From NCBI RefSeq assembly GCF_000383095.1, contig NZ_AORL01000019.1, forward strand, positions 219,843 through 283,842: DNA of 64,000 nucleotides, read 5' to 3'. Shown here piece after piece: positions 9,448 to 18,276 of this stretch (the stretch's first letter is position 1; every line of letters starts with the position of its first letter). This DNA is from Sphingomonas sp. PR090111-T3T-6A (GTDB taxonomy: Bacteria; Pseudomonadota; Alphaproteobacteria; Sphingomonadales; Sphingomonadaceae). A program made the position numbers and the translations under genes. The notes beneath the pieces were generated by a model. That model did no database searches. It was not told the origin of the DNA and saw only the letters and a program-made list of their open reading frames with translations.

Positions 9448-9646
9448 GGCCGCACTTTTCGCGGGAGAGCGGATGCGATCAATCCTCTTTTCGCGGGAAG
9501 GTGGAAACAAACCTTTCAAGATATCTGAATGAGACAGAGGATTTTATCCCGGTATTCCATCAGAATAACGACCCCTACCACTGAGGCCACGGCGAACGGG
9601 GGCGCTGCTCACCGGGCTGCCGGAGCCAGAAACAGTGGAGATTCCG

Positions 9647-10309
9647 ATGTCCATCACCGCCACCCCGACCCCCGGCAAGTCGCTGCTCTCGCCGACCGAT
9701 CACGCGCTCATCATGATCGACTTCCAGTCGCAGATGGCGTTCGCCACCAAGTCGATCGACCCGACCATCCTGCGCAACAACGCGGCGCTCGTCGCCAATG
9801 CCGCCGCCGGCTTCAAGGTGCCGACGATCCTCACCACCGTCGCCGAGAAGAGCTTTTCCGGCCCGATGTTCAGCGAGGTCACCGCGCCTTTCCCCGGTCA
9901 GAAGCTGCTCGACCGCACGTCGATGAACACCTGGGAAGACGCCGCCGTGATCGAGGAGGTCAACCGCATCGGCAAGGAGCGCCTCGTGTTCGCCGGCCTG
10001 TGGACGTCGGTCTGTATCGTCGGCCCTGTCGCCTCGGCGATCGATCAGGGCTTCGATGTCTACTTCATCGCCGATGCGTGCGGCGACATCTCGGCCGAGG
10101 CGCATGAGCGTGCGGTGCAGCGCATGATCCAGCTCGGCGCGAAGCCGATGACCTCGCTCCAGTATCTGCTCGAGCTGCAGCGCGACTGGGCGCGCACCGA
10201 AAGCTACGAGTTCACGACCGGCGTCGCGAAGACGTGGGGCGGCGCCTACGGCATCGGCGTCACCTACGCCAAGACGATGTTCGGCGCCTCCGAAGGGGCG
10301 CACGGCTGA
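9647..10309 (+). CDS. Isochorismatase-like cysteine hydrolase
   Basis: 220 residues of the isochorismatase/nicotinamidase-like fold. The catalytic triad is visible: Asp in LIMIDFQ (about residue 25), a basic residue in the region of LLDRTSMN, and the nucleophile Cys in GLWTSVCIVGP (about residue 125). GTGGAGATTCCG precedes the ATG. It is the first gene of a run with XapX, amidohydrolase, VOC, DoxX, porin and DUF1275 genes. Such stand-alone hydrolases in proteobacterial oxidoreductase/hydrolase operons are usually annotated only as putative hydrolases; the substrate is unknown. Confidence 0.88.
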   Translation: MSITATPTPGKSLLSPTDHALIMIDFQSQMAFATKSIDPTILRNNAALVANAAAGFKVPTILTTVAEKSFSGPMFSEVTAPFPGQKLLDRTSMNTWEDAAVIEEVNRIGKERLVFAGLWTSVCIVGPVASAIDQGFDVYFIADACGDISAEAHERAVQRMIQLGAKPMTSLQYLLELQRDWARTESYEFTTGVAKTWGGAYGIGVTYAKTMFGASEGAHG

Positions 10310-10317
10310 AGCCTCCC

Positions 10318-10341
10318 GCGGGGGCGGTGGACCGCCCCCGC
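10318..10341 (+). terminator. Strong 10-bp hairpin after the isochorismatase-like gene
   Basis: A perfect 10-bp stem GCGGGGGCGG/CCGCCCCCGC with a TGGA tetraloop begins 9 bp after the stop codon. It lacks a T-tract, so it may be a partial terminator or an mRNA-stabilising hairpin within the operon rather than a full stop. Confidence 0.5.
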
Positions 10342-10367
10342 ATCCACATCCGACACGGAGGCCCTTC

Positions 10368-10619
10368 ATGAAGCCCTATCTCCTCTCGCTGGCCGCCGGG
10401 ATATTGGTCGGCGGCATCTATGCCCTGCTCGGAGTGAAGTCCCCGGCGCCGCCGACGATCGCATTGATCGGCCTGCTCGGCATCCTGCTCGGTGAGCAGG
10501 CCGTACCGGTGGCGAAGAAGCTGATCCACGGCGAGCCGGTGCTGGCCTTCATCAAGACCGACTGCGCCCGCGAGATTCTTGGCCCGCAGGCCGGGCCGAC
10601 CCCCAGCCGCGACGCCTGA
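10368..10619 (+). CDS. XapX domain (DUF1427) small membrane protein
   Basis: 83 residues with two hydrophobic helices (YLLSLAAGILVGGIYALLGV and TIALIGLLGILLGEQ). The pattern AGxLVGxxYALLxVxSPAPP followed by GLLGxxxGEQ is the XapX/DUF1427 signature. ACGGAGGCCCTTC precedes the ATG. XapX proteins are often next to amidohydrolases or hydrolases, as here; their function is not established. It probably sits in the inner membrane. Confidence 0.88.
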   Translation: MKPYLLSLAAGILVGGIYALLGVKSPAPPTIALIGLLGILLGEQAVPVAKKLIHGEPVLAFIKTDCAREILGPQAGPTPSRDA

Positions 10620-10654
10620 TCCTTTCTCCTCACCTTATCGTCCGGGAGATTCCG

Positions 10655-12499
10655 ATGTCCGATCTCATCCTCGTCAACGCCAAGGTCACCACCCTCGATC
10701 GCGCCAACCCCAAAGCCGAGGCGGTGGCGATCCGGGACGGCCATATCCTCGCCGTCGGTTCCGAGCAGGAAGTGCGCGCCGCAGCACCCGAGGCGACCGT
10801 GGTCGATGCGGGCGGCCGCCGCCTGATCCCCGGCCTGATCGACAGCCACATCCATGTCATCCGTGGAGGCCTGAACTATAATATGGAGCTGCGCTGGGAA
10901 GGCGTCCCCACGCTCGCCGATGCGATGGCCATGCTGAAGACGCAGGCGCAGAATACGCCGGCGCCGCAATGGGTGCGCGTGGTGGGCGGCTTCACCGAGC
11001 ATCAGTTCGCTGAAAAGCGCCTGCCGACCATCGCCGAGATCAACGAGGCGGCGCCCGACACGCCCGTCTTCATCCTCCACCTCTATGATCGCGCGCTGCT
11101 CAATGCGGCGGCGCTCCGGGCGGTGGGCTACACGAAGGACACGCCCAACCCGCCGGGTGGCGAGATCGTCCGCGATGCCGCCGGCAACCCGACCGGGCTG
11201 CTGCTCGCCCAGCCCAACGCCACCATCCTCTACGCGACGCTCGCCAAGGGGCCGAAGCTGCCGCAGGAATATCAGCTCAACTCCACCCGCCAGTTCATGC
11301 GCGAGCTGAACAGCCTCGGCGTCACCTCGGTGATCGATGCCGGCGGCGGGTCTCAGAATTATCCCGACGATTATGAGGTGATCGAGAAGCTCCACAAGGA
11401 TGGAGAGCTGACGCTGCGCATCGCCTACAATCTCTTCACCCAGAAGCCGAAGGAGGAGCTGTCCGACTTCGCCAACTGGTCGAAGCAGATCAAGCCGGGC
11501 GACGGCGATGACAGCTATCGCCACAATGGCGCGGGCGAGATGCTGGTCTATTCGGCTGCCGACTTCGAGGATTTCCGCGTCGCGCGGCCCGACATGCCGC
11601 CGGAGATGGAAGGCGATCTGGAGCCGGTGATCCGCTTGCTCGCCGAGCGTCGCTGGCCGTGGCGGATGCACGCCACCTACGACCAGACGATCGGCCGCGC
11701 GCTCGACGTGTTCGAGAAGGTGAACCGCGACATCCCGCTCCAGGGGCTCAACTGGTTCTTCGACCATGCCGAGACGATCTCCGAGCGCAACATCGACCGG
11801 ATCGCGGCGCTCGGCGGCGGCATCGCGGTCCAGCATCGCATGGCCTATCAGGGTGAATATTTCGTCGAGCGCTATGGCGCCAAGGCGGCGGAAGCGACGC
11901 CCCCGATCAAGCGGATGATGGCGGCGGGCCTGCCGGTCGGCGCCGGCACCGATGCCACCCGCGTGGCGAGCTACAACCCGTGGGTCTCGCTCTCCTGGCT
12001 GGTGACGTCGAAGACGGTGGGCGGCCTGCGCCTCTATCCGGTCGCCAACCGGCTGGACCGCGAGACGGCGCTGCGCCTCTGGACCGAGGCCAACACCTGG
12101 TTCTCGAACGAGCAGGGCAAGAAGGGGCAGATCAAGGCCGGCCAGCTCGCCGATCTCGCGCTCCTCTCGGACGATTATTTCGGCGTGCCCGAGGACGAGA
12201 TCGTCCACATCCGATCGGTGCTCACCATCCTCGGCGGCAGGATCGTCCACGGCAATGGCGATTACGCGAAGCTCGCGCCGGACCTGCCCAGGCCGATGCC
12301 GGACTGGTCCCCGGTGGCGACCTTCGGCGGCTATTGGCAGGCGCCCGCCAGCCGCCAGAAGCTCGCCTCGGCCTGCGGTTGCCACTCATCCTGCTCGGTC
12401 CATGGCCATGACCATGCCGCCGCGCTCGGCGCCGACGTGCCGTCCGCCGATCCCCAGAGCTTCTGGGGGGCGCTCGGCTGCGGCTGCTGGGCCGTCTGA
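10655..12499 (+). CDS. YtcJ-like amidohydrolase family protein
   Basis: 614 residues of the amidohydrolase-3 (YtcJ/ExoQ-like) group. The N-terminal composite beta domain (LILVNAKVTTLD) leads into the metal-binding HIHVIRGG. Further landmarks are FDHAETIS, a central HRMAYQ and the late GAGTDATR with the catalytic Asp. The last 40 residues form a Cys/His-rich tail (CGCHSSC, HGHDHA, FWGALGCGCW), a feature I recall from other members of this subgroup and a possible extra metal site. No signal peptide is seen, so it is probably cytoplasmic. It lies between XapX and an exported VOC protein in one operon. The substrate is unknown. Confidence 0.9.
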   Translation: MSDLILVNAKVTTLDRANPKAEAVAIRDGHILAVGSEQEVRAAAPEATVVDAGGRRLIPGLIDSHIHVIRGGLNYNMELRWEGVPTLADAMAMLKTQAQNTPAPQWVRVVGGFTEHQFAEKRLPTIAEINEAAPDTPVFILHLYDRALLNAAALRAVGYTKDTPNPPGGEIVRDAAGNPTGLLLAQPNATILYATLAKGPKLPQEYQLNSTRQFMRELNSLGVTSVIDAGGGSQNYPDDYEVIEKLHKDGELTLRIAYNLFTQKPKEELSDFANWSKQIKPGDGDDSYRHNGAGEMLVYSAADFEDFRVARPDMPPEMEGDLEPVIRLLAERRWPWRMHATYDQTIGRALDVFEKVNRDIPLQGLNWFFDHAETISERNIDRIAALGGGIAVQHRMAYQGEYFVERYGAKAAEATPPIKRMMAAGLPVGAGTDATRVASYNPWVSLSWLVTSKTVGGLRLYPVANRLDRETALRLWTEANTWFSNEQGKKGQIKAGQLADLALLSDDYFGVPEDEIVHIRSVLTILGGRIVHGNGDYAKLAPDLPRPMPDWSPVATFGGYWQAPASRQKLASACGCHSSCSVHGHDHAAALGADVPSADPQSFWGALGCGCWAV

Positions 12500-12546
12500 T
12501 CCTCGCTTTCCTTCCTGACATTTCCTCTCATGCAAGGATGATCCTC

Positions 12547-13452
12547 ATGATCCGCTTCCGGAACCTGCTTGCCGCCTCCGCCCTCGGCCTCGCCATGCTG
12601 ACCACCCCGGCGACCGCCGCCCCCGCCGCCGAAGCCGCGAGCGGCTATGCGGTCGGCCCGCAATATGACACCACCCATGTCTATGTGCCCGAGGATCAGT
12701 TCGACAGCTTCGTCACCAGCTTCTCGGCCACCTTCGGCGGCACGACCAGCAAGCAGGGCGTCTTCCAGGTGACGCCCACGACAAGCCAGACCAAGTCGCA
12801 GCTCGTGCTGACGCCGGCGGGCACCGTTTCGGTGTTCGGCTTCAAGACACCGATCCCCTATCCCTTCGGCGCCGAGCGCACCGGCTATCTCGTCACCGAC
12901 ATGGATGCCGCCGTCGCCTCGGCGGTGAAGAACGGCGCGACGCGGCTCATCACCACCTTCCCCGATCCGATCGGTCGCGACGTCGTCGTGCAATGGCCGG
13001 GCGGCGTGAACATGCAGCTCTACTGGCACACAGCCAAGCCCAACTACGCCCCGCTCGCCACCGTGCCCGAGAACCGCGTCTATCTGACGGCCGATGCCGC
13101 CGATGCCTTCGTCCGGCACTGGCTCGCTTATTCGCACGGCAAGGTGACGGCGGATGACCGCAATGTCTCGGGCGCCGAGATCGGCCAGCCGGGCAAGACG
13201 ATCCGCCGGATCGCGATCGACAGCGGCTATGGCAAGATGCTGGTGCTCGTCTCCGACGGCCAGCTTCCGTGGCCCTATGGCCGCGACATGACCGGCTATC
13301 AGGTGAGTGACCTCGCCGCCACGCTGGACAAGGCCAGGGCGGCGGGCGTCGAAACGCTGGTGCCGACCTATGACGCGCTCGGCCGCAAGGCGGCGATCGT
13401 GCGCTTCCCCGGCGGCTATATCGCCGAGATCCACCAGGCGGCGGCACGATGA
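12547..13452 (+). CDS. Exported glyoxalase/VOC superfamily protein
   Basis: 301 residues starting with a clear signal peptide (LLAASALGLAMLTTPATAAPA). The mature part holds two VOC-type modules, about 35-160 (QYDTTHVYVPEDQFDSF, then ADMD-like helix and DPIGRDVVVQWPGG) and about 170-298 (NRVYLTADAADAFVRHWLAY, then DALGRKAAIVRFPGGYIAEIH). Two modules of betaalphabetabetabeta type are expected for this fold. An exported VOC protein is unusual, since glyoxalases act in the cytoplasm. The ATG at 12547 was preferred to one three codons upstream because AAGG is then correctly spaced. It overlaps the DoxX gene as ATGA. Confidence 0.8.
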   Translation: MIRFRNLLAASALGLAMLTTPATAAPAAEAASGYAVGPQYDTTHVYVPEDQFDSFVTSFSATFGGTTSKQGVFQVTPTTSQTKSQLVLTPAGTVSVFGFKTPIPYPFGAERTGYLVTDMDAAVASAVKNGATRLITTFPDPIGRDVVVQWPGGVNMQLYWHTAKPNYAPLATVPENRVYLTADAADAFVRHWLAYSHGKVTADDRNVSGAEIGQPGKTIRRIAIDSGYGKMLVLVSDGQLPWPYGRDMTGYQVSDLAATLDKARAAGVETLVPTYDALGRKAAIVRFPGGYIAEIHQAAAR

Positions 13453-13877
13453 GCCCGGCCCGCACCCCGCGCTTCGTCGAGGCGATCCTCGGCTGGCGCG
13501 GGACGGGCTTTGCCGCCCGGCTGGTATTGTGCGGCGCCTATCTGCTGGGCGGCCTCGTCAAGCTCTCGGACTTTCCGGGCGCGGTCGCCGAGCAGGCCCA
13601 TTTCGGGATGCCGATGCCGGCGCTGTTCGCGGCGCTGACCATCGCGGTGGAGCTGATCGGCCCGGCGCTCATCCTCTCCGGCCGGCTGGTGTGGCTGGGG
13701 GCGGGGATGCTCGGCGTGTTCACCGGCTTCGCCGCGATCACCGCCAACGCCTTCTGGACGATGCACGGGCAGGATCGCTTCATGGCCACCAACGCCTTCT
13801 TCGAGCATCTGGGGCTCATTGGCGGCTTCGTGCTGGTCGCCATGCTCGCCCTCCGCGCGGACCGGAAGGCCGCCTGA
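13449..13877 (+). CDS. DoxX family membrane protein
   Basis: 142 residues with four predicted membrane helices and the DoxX opening ARLVLCGAYLLGGLVKLSDFPGAVAE, followed by VELIGPALILSG. DoxX proteins are small inner-membrane proteins whose role is poorly defined, often linked to redox or export complexes. It is coupled on both sides: ATGA with the VOC gene and TGATG with the porin gene. This tight packing argues that exported VOC protein, DoxX and outer-membrane porin work in one process. Confidence 0.88.
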   Translation: MSPARTPRFVEAILGWRGTGFAARLVLCGAYLLGGLVKLSDFPGAVAEQAHFGMPMPALFAALTIAVELIGPALILSGRLVWLGAGMLGVFTGFAAITANAFWTMHGQDRFMATNAFFEHLGLIGGFVLVAMLALRADRKAA

Positions 13878-15259
13878 TGCGCAGCCTCGCCGCCCTCCTG
13901 CTCGGACTGGCGCTGCTGCCCGCCCGCGCGGTGGCGGCCGAGGCGTGGCAGCCGCCGGTGCTCACCACCGAGCGCTATAACGAGGATTGGTCGAACCTCG
14001 CCGATCCCGCCAACCGGACCGGGCACTGGACCGAGGGCTTCAAATATATCCCGCTCGACGGTTCGGGCGCCGACTATCTCACCACCGGCGTCGAGATCCG
14101 CCTGCGCGACGAGGATTATCACGGCAACTGGACCAACCCGGATGCCCCGAACGACGGCTATCTCTGGGTGCGCGCCATGCCTTATGCCGACCTTCATGTC
14201 GGGCAGGTGCGCGCCTTCGTGCAGCCGATCCTGGCGTATGCGGCGGGCGTGCGGCCCTCGGCGAGCCCGATCGACCAGACGCGCACCGATCTGCTCCAGG
14301 GCTTCGCGGATGTGGCGTTCGACGTCGGCTCTGGCGCGACGTTGCGACTGCGGGCGGGCCGCGAGATGATCGGCCTCGGCACCGAGCGGCTGGTCGGCAC
14401 GCGCTATGGCCCCAACGTGCCGCTCGCCTTCGACGGTGGCCGCGCGATTCTCCACAGCGGGCGACTGACCGTGAATGGCTTCTACCTGATGCCCGTTGAG
14501 CCGGGGCAGGGGACGTTCGACGATCGCACCTCGTCCAGCCGCGCCTTGTGGGGCGTCTACGCCACGAGGCTGATCGGCGGCGCGGGGGTGGACCTCTATT
14601 ATCTCGGCTATCGCAACGATCATGCTCGCTTCGAGCAGGGCAACGGCCATGAGCTGCGCCACACGATCGGCGCGCGCTTCTTCGGCAAGGGCGACGGCTG
14701 GCACTGGAATTTCGAAGCCATGGGCCAGTTCGGCCGCTTCGACGGTGGCAGCATCGGCGCCTGGTCGATGGCGAGCGAGGTCGGGCGCGGTTTTGCGGCG
14801 CTGCCGCTGAAGCCCGATCTCACCGTCCGCTTCAACGTGGCGAGCGGGGACAAGTCGTCGGGCGACCATAAGCTCGGCACCTTCAACGCGCTCTTCCCCA
14901 AGGGCAAATATTTCGGCGAGCTGTCGCCGGTCGGCCCCTATAATCTCGTCAATCTTCAGCCCGTGCTGGCGTTCGACCTTGGCGGGGGCGTCTCAACCAG
15001 CCTCGCGGGCGCGGCTTATTGGCGCCAGTCGACCGGCGACGGCGTGTACGACATTCCCGGCCACCTGCTGCGCGCCAGCAGCGGCAGCACCGCGCGCTTC
15101 GTCGGCAAGGAGGTGGAGGCCAGCGTCGAATGGCGCGCGACCGCTGAACTCACCCTCGGCGCCTCGCTCTCCTGGTTCCAGTCGGGCGCCTTCCTGCGCG
15201 AGACGGGCACCGCCAGCAATATCCGCATGACCGGCCTCGAGGCCAATTTCCGCTTCTGA
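13877..15259 (+). CDS. Alginate-export-family outer-membrane porin
   Basis: 460 residues: a signal peptide (LAALLLGLALLPARAVAA) followed by a beta-barrel of the AlgE/alginate_exp type. Typical features are RYNEDWSNLADPANRTG with a large first loop, ETE-like strands such as LRLRAGREMIGLGTERLVGTRYGPNVP, and the C-terminal MTGLEANFRF ending in Phe. The start is fixed by the TGATG overlap with DoxX. Members of this family are broad porins for small organic solutes in many proteobacteria, so uptake of an organic substrate for the operon enzymes is more likely than alginate secretion. Confidence 0.85.
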   Translation: MRSLAALLLGLALLPARAVAAEAWQPPVLTTERYNEDWSNLADPANRTGHWTEGFKYIPLDGSGADYLTTGVEIRLRDEDYHGNWTNPDAPNDGYLWVRAMPYADLHVGQVRAFVQPILAYAAGVRPSASPIDQTRTDLLQGFADVAFDVGSGATLRLRAGREMIGLGTERLVGTRYGPNVPLAFDGGRAILHSGRLTVNGFYLMPVEPGQGTFDDRTSSSRALWGVYATRLIGGAGVDLYYLGYRNDHARFEQGNGHELRHTIGARFFGKGDGWHWNFEAMGQFGRFDGGSIGAWSMASEVGRGFAALPLKPDLTVRFNVASGDKSSGDHKLGTFNALFPKGKYFGELSPVGPYNLVNLQPVLAFDLGGGVSTSLAGAAYWRQSTGDGVYDIPGHLLRASSGSTARFVGKEVEASVEWRATAELTLGASLSWFQSGAFLRETGTASNIRMTGLEANFRF

Positions 15260-15272
15260 GAAGGACGATCCG

Positions 15273-15965
15273 ATGCCATCCCAGCGTTCGCCGCTTCCCC
15301 TGCTCCTGCTGCTCCTCTCGCTGACCACCGGGCTGGTCGATGCGATCAGCGTGCTCGGGCTCGGCAAGGTGTTCACCGCCAACATGACCGGCAACATCGT
15401 CTTCCTCGGCTTCGCGGCGGTGGGGACGCCGGGCTTCCGCGTCGCGCCCTATTGCGTGGCGATCGCGGCGTTTCTGATCGGCGCGCTGGTGGCCGGGCGG
15501 ATCGGCAAGGCCCATGCCGGGCGGCCGCTGCGTCGCTGGCTGATCGCGGCGGCTTCCATCGAGGCGGCGCTGCTGTGGGTCGCCGCGCTCGTCGCGACCG
15601 GCTTCGACGTTGCCCGGCAGACCCCTGACGTCCGCCTGTTCGGCATCATCGCGCTGACGGCGGTCGCGATGGGCTTCCGCAACGCCACCATCCGCCAGCT
15701 CAAGGTGCCGGACCTCACCACCACCGTGCTCACCCTGACGCTCACCGGCCTCGCCGCAGATTCGAGCGCGGCGGGTGGCGCCAATCCCAACTGGGGGCGT
15801 CGCGTCGCCAGCGTCGTCGCCATCTTCGCGGGTGCGGGGATCGGCGCCACGCTCGTGATGCAGGGCGGCCTGATCCCGCCGCTGTTGCTGGCCGGCGCGC
15901 TGATCCTCGCCGGCACGCTCGCCTGCGCGCTGCATCCGGAAGCGGGGGAGCCGCACGCGGCCTGA
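15273..15965 (+). CDS. DUF1275/YoaK-family membrane protein
   Basis: 230 residues with about six membrane helices. The opening LLLLSLTTGLVDAISVLGLGKVFTANMTGNIVFL is the DUF1275 signature. It follows the porin by 13 bp, with GAGAAGGACG before the ATG. The family is often annotated as a transporter-like membrane protein without a proven substrate. It is the last gene of the run that begins at 9647; a convergent LysR gene follows only 3 bp later. Confidence 0.87.
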   Translation: MPSQRSPLPLLLLLLSLTTGLVDAISVLGLGKVFTANMTGNIVFLGFAAVGTPGFRVAPYCVAIAAFLIGALVAGRIGKAHAGRPLRRWLIAAASIEAALLWVAALVATGFDVARQTPDVRLFGIIALTAVAMGFRNATIRQLKVPDLTTTVLTLTLTGLAADSSAAGGANPNWGRRVASVVAIFAGAGIGATLVMQGGLIPPLLLAGALILAGTLACALHPEAGEPHAA

Positions 15966-15968
15966 GCC

Positions 15969-16901
15969 TCAGATATCGGTCATGCCGCTTTCCTCAACGT
16001 CCGCCTCGCCCAGTTGCACAAACTGTTCGAGCAGCCACGAGGCGGCGGGGCCGGGGGGCGTATCCCGCCGCCACACGCCGGCGAAGCGATAGGTGCCGCC
16101 TGGATGATCGGGCATATGCAGCCGGGTCAGCGTGCCGCCCATCAGATCGCCCTCGATCATCGGCTTGGGCATATTGCCCCAGCCGATCCCCTCGCGGAGC
16201 AGTGCGTGCTTGGCGCCGAGATCGGCCAGTCGCCACGTCCGCGGGCTCATCACCGCGAAATCCTGCCCCTCGGTGAAGCGCGAGCGGTCGGTGAGCACGA
16301 GCTGGGTATAGTCGCGGCCCGCGCCGGGGGCGATGCGCTCCATGCGCGCGAGCGGGTGGTCGGGCGCCGCGACCGGCACCATCGGCACCGACCCCGCCGA
16401 CCGGCATTCGACGCCCTCCACCCCGGCGGCCAGCGGCCCCGAGATGCCGATCACGGCGGTACCGTCCAGCACCATCGCGGTCACAGCGCCCAGCGCTTCG
16501 GTGTGGAGGCGCAGCGAGACGGTCGGGAACAACTGCGCGAATTCGCGCAGGACGCGCCCCAGCCGGGCGGCCGGCAGCATCACGTCCACGGCGAGATCGA
16601 CCTCGGCTTCGAGCCCGTCGAGCAGGCCCTTCACCTTGGCGCGCAGGCCGTCCATCCCCTGATGGATCGCCCGAGCCTCGGCGAGGAGCGCGCGGCCGGC
16701 GGTGGTGAGCTTCGGCTTGCGAGAGCCCTCCCGCTCGAACAGCAGCAGGCCGAGCTGCGCCTCCAGATTCACGATCCCATAGCTGATGACCGAGACGGCA
16801 CGGTTGAGCCGCCGTCCGGCTGCGGCGAAGCTGCCCGAATCCACGACCGCGAGAAAGATGCGCAGCTGATCGAAAGTCGGCATCCCCGGATTGGCCATCA
16901 T
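15969..16901 (-). CDS. LysR-family transcriptional regulator
   Basis: 310 residues. The helix-turn-helix (FDQLRIFLAVVDSGSFAAAGRRLNRAVSVISYGIVNLEAQLG) is followed by an effector domain (EVDLAVDVMLPAARLGRVLREF). AGGGAGTTGA precedes the start. It is divergent from the alpha/beta hydrolase at 17015 and convergent with the 9.6-16 kb operon. It may therefore control the hydrolase, the operon, or both. In the other reverse-strand frame the same DNA is open but encodes a low-complexity Arg/Gly/Ala product, which is a GC-skew artefact. Confidence 0.9.
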   Translation of the reverse strand: MMANPGMPTFDQLRIFLAVVDSGSFAAAGRRLNRAVSVISYGIVNLEAQLGLLLFEREGSRKPKLTTAGRALLAEARAIHQGMDGLRAKVKGLLDGLEAEVDLAVDVMLPAARLGRVLREFAQLFPTVSLRLHTEALGAVTAMVLDGTAVIGISGPLAAGVEGVECRSAGSVPMVPVAAPDHPLARMERIAPGAGRDYTQLVLTDRSRFTEGQDFAVMSPRTWRLADLGAKHALLREGIGWGNMPKPMIEGDLMGGTLTRLHMPDHPGGTYRFAGVWRRDTPPGPAASWLLEQFVQLGEADVEESGMTDI

Positions 16902-17014
16902 TCAACTCCCTGGAACATTTTGGCGAATTTAATCAGGGTAATCTTGAAAGATGGCACTGGCTAGACCGGCTTTACCCCGCAGGCCTGCGGGGGCCTCGAA
17001 CAGGGAGAAGCATC

Positions 17015-17842
17015 ATGCCGACGATCACCACCAGGGACGAGACCGAGATCTTCTACAAGGACTGGGGGCCCCGTGACGCGCAGCCGATCATGTTCCACCA
17101 CGGCTGGCCGCTCAGCTCGGACGATTGGGACGCGCAGATGATGTTCTTCCTACAAAAGGGCTTCCGGGTCATCGCGCACGACCGGCGCGGCCATGGCCGC
17201 TCGACCCAGTCCGCGACCGGCCATGACATGGACACCTATGTCGCCGATGTGATCGAACTCGCCGACGCGCTCGATCTGAAGAATGCCATCCATGTCGGCC
17301 ATTCGACCGGCGGCGGCGAGGTCGCGCGCTACGTCGCCCGCGCCAGGCCGGGCCGCGTCGCCAAGGCGGTGCTGGTGAGCGCCGTCGCGCCGATCATGGT
17401 CCGGACCGGGAGCAACCCCGACGGCGTGCCGATGGACGTGTTCGACATGGTGCGCGAGCAGACCGCGGCCAACCGCTCCCAGTTCTTCTACGACTTCACA
17501 CTGCCTTTCTTCGGCTACAATCGCGAGGGTGCCGAGGTGAAGGAGGCGGTGCGCCTCAACTGGTGGCGTCAGGGCATGATGGGCGGCGCCCTCGCGCACC
17601 ATCTGGGCATCGCCGCCTTCTCGGAGACGGATTTCACGGCCGATCTCAAGGCGATCTCCGTGCCGACGCTCGTCATGCACGGCGAGGACGATCAGGTGGT
17701 GCCCTTCGCGACGACCGGAAAGATGGCGGCCGCCCTCGTCGAGGGTGCGGAGCTGAAATCCTATCCGGGCTTCCCGCACGGCATGCCGGTCACCCATGCC
17801 GACGTCATCAATGCGGATCTCCTGGAATTTGTCCGTCGATAA
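17015..17842 (+). CDS. Alpha/beta hydrolase, non-haem haloperoxidase/esterase type
   Basis: 275 residues of the cofactor-free chloroperoxidase/arylesterase group. The oxyanion HHGWPLSS, nucleophile Ser in GHSTGGGE (about residue 97), Asp in HGEDDQVVP and His in GFPHGMPVTH are all present, giving an intact triad. AGGGAGAAGCATC precedes the ATG. No signal peptide is seen. Enzymes of this group hydrolyse small esters and show perhydrolase activity in the presence of peroxide and carboxylic acid; the physiological substrate is unknown. The divergent LysR is the likely regulator. Confidence 0.9.
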   Translation: MPTITTRDETEIFYKDWGPRDAQPIMFHHGWPLSSDDWDAQMMFFLQKGFRVIAHDRRGHGRSTQSATGHDMDTYVADVIELADALDLKNAIHVGHSTGGGEVARYVARARPGRVAKAVLVSAVAPIMVRTGSNPDGVPMDVFDMVREQTAANRSQFFYDFTLPFFGYNREGAEVKEAVRLNWWRQGMMGGALAHHLGIAAFSETDFTADLKAISVPTLVMHGEDDQVVPFATTGKMAAALVEGAELKSYPGFPHGMPVTHADVINADLLEFVRR

Positions 17843-17879
17843 TCGGCGGCGAAAGGGACGAAGGTCGCCCGGCACGTGT

Positions 17880-18083
17880 CGCCCGACGGAATTGCTCGAA
17901 CCGCTCGGGCGACATGCCATGCATCGCTTCGACGAACGCCACGACATCCGCCACCCGGGTATCGGGTTCGATGTCGCCTCAGGCGGGCATCGCCGTCATC
18001 TTCACGCCATTGTGGACGATCCGGAACAGCTCCGCATGGTTCCAGCGCGCGGACGCGTCGATGAGGAAAGGCGGCGTCGGCAG
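17880..18083 (-). pseudogene. Cytochrome c C-terminal remnant with an in-frame stop
   Basis: Reading the reverse strand from 18083 gives LPTPPFLIDASARWNHAELF, then RIVHNGVKMTAMPA, a TGA stop, then GDIEPDTRVADVVAFVEAMH. This is the end of a small c-type cytochrome: the axial-Met loop normally reads MPAWG followed by a helix such as DEDIWAVVAFV, and here TGG (Trp) appears replaced by TGA. The N-terminal CxxCH part is absent. It is in a different frame from the HbpS/GlcG remnant just upstream. It is non-functional as it stands. Confidence 0.65.
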
Positions 18084-18099
18084 CATCGCGCTCGCCCAG

Positions 18100-18276
18100 C
18101 GTGCGGATGGCGGCGGTCACCTCGATGTCCTGATCCACCGTGCCACCGCTCGCGCCCACGGCGCCGGTCACGACATCGCCATGCTTCACCGGAGCGCCGC
18201 CGCCGAAGATGACGACCTTGTCGTCATTGGTGTTCTGGATGCCGAACAGCGGTTTGCGAAGGGCGTCCAATGCCCG
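18100..18276 (-). pseudogene. HbpS/GlcG-family haem-binding protein remnant
   Basis: The reverse-strand frame entering at about 18276 encodes LRKPLFGIQNTNDDKVVIF, then GGGAPVKHGDVVTGAVGASGG and TVDQDIEV. This matches the conserved core of the HbpS/GlcG (DUF336) family, where GGVPL...GAIGVSGG...QD is diagnostic. The first two thirds of the domain are missing and the frame then runs into the cytochrome remnant out of register. HbpS-like domains and c-type cytochromes often occur together, so both remnants may come from one deleted locus. Confidence 0.7.

Noticed and set aside
15994..16905. A 303-residue open frame in the second reverse frame of the LysR gene
   Set aside because: The alternative frame gives a clean LysR protein; this one is Arg/Gly-rich and is a shadow.
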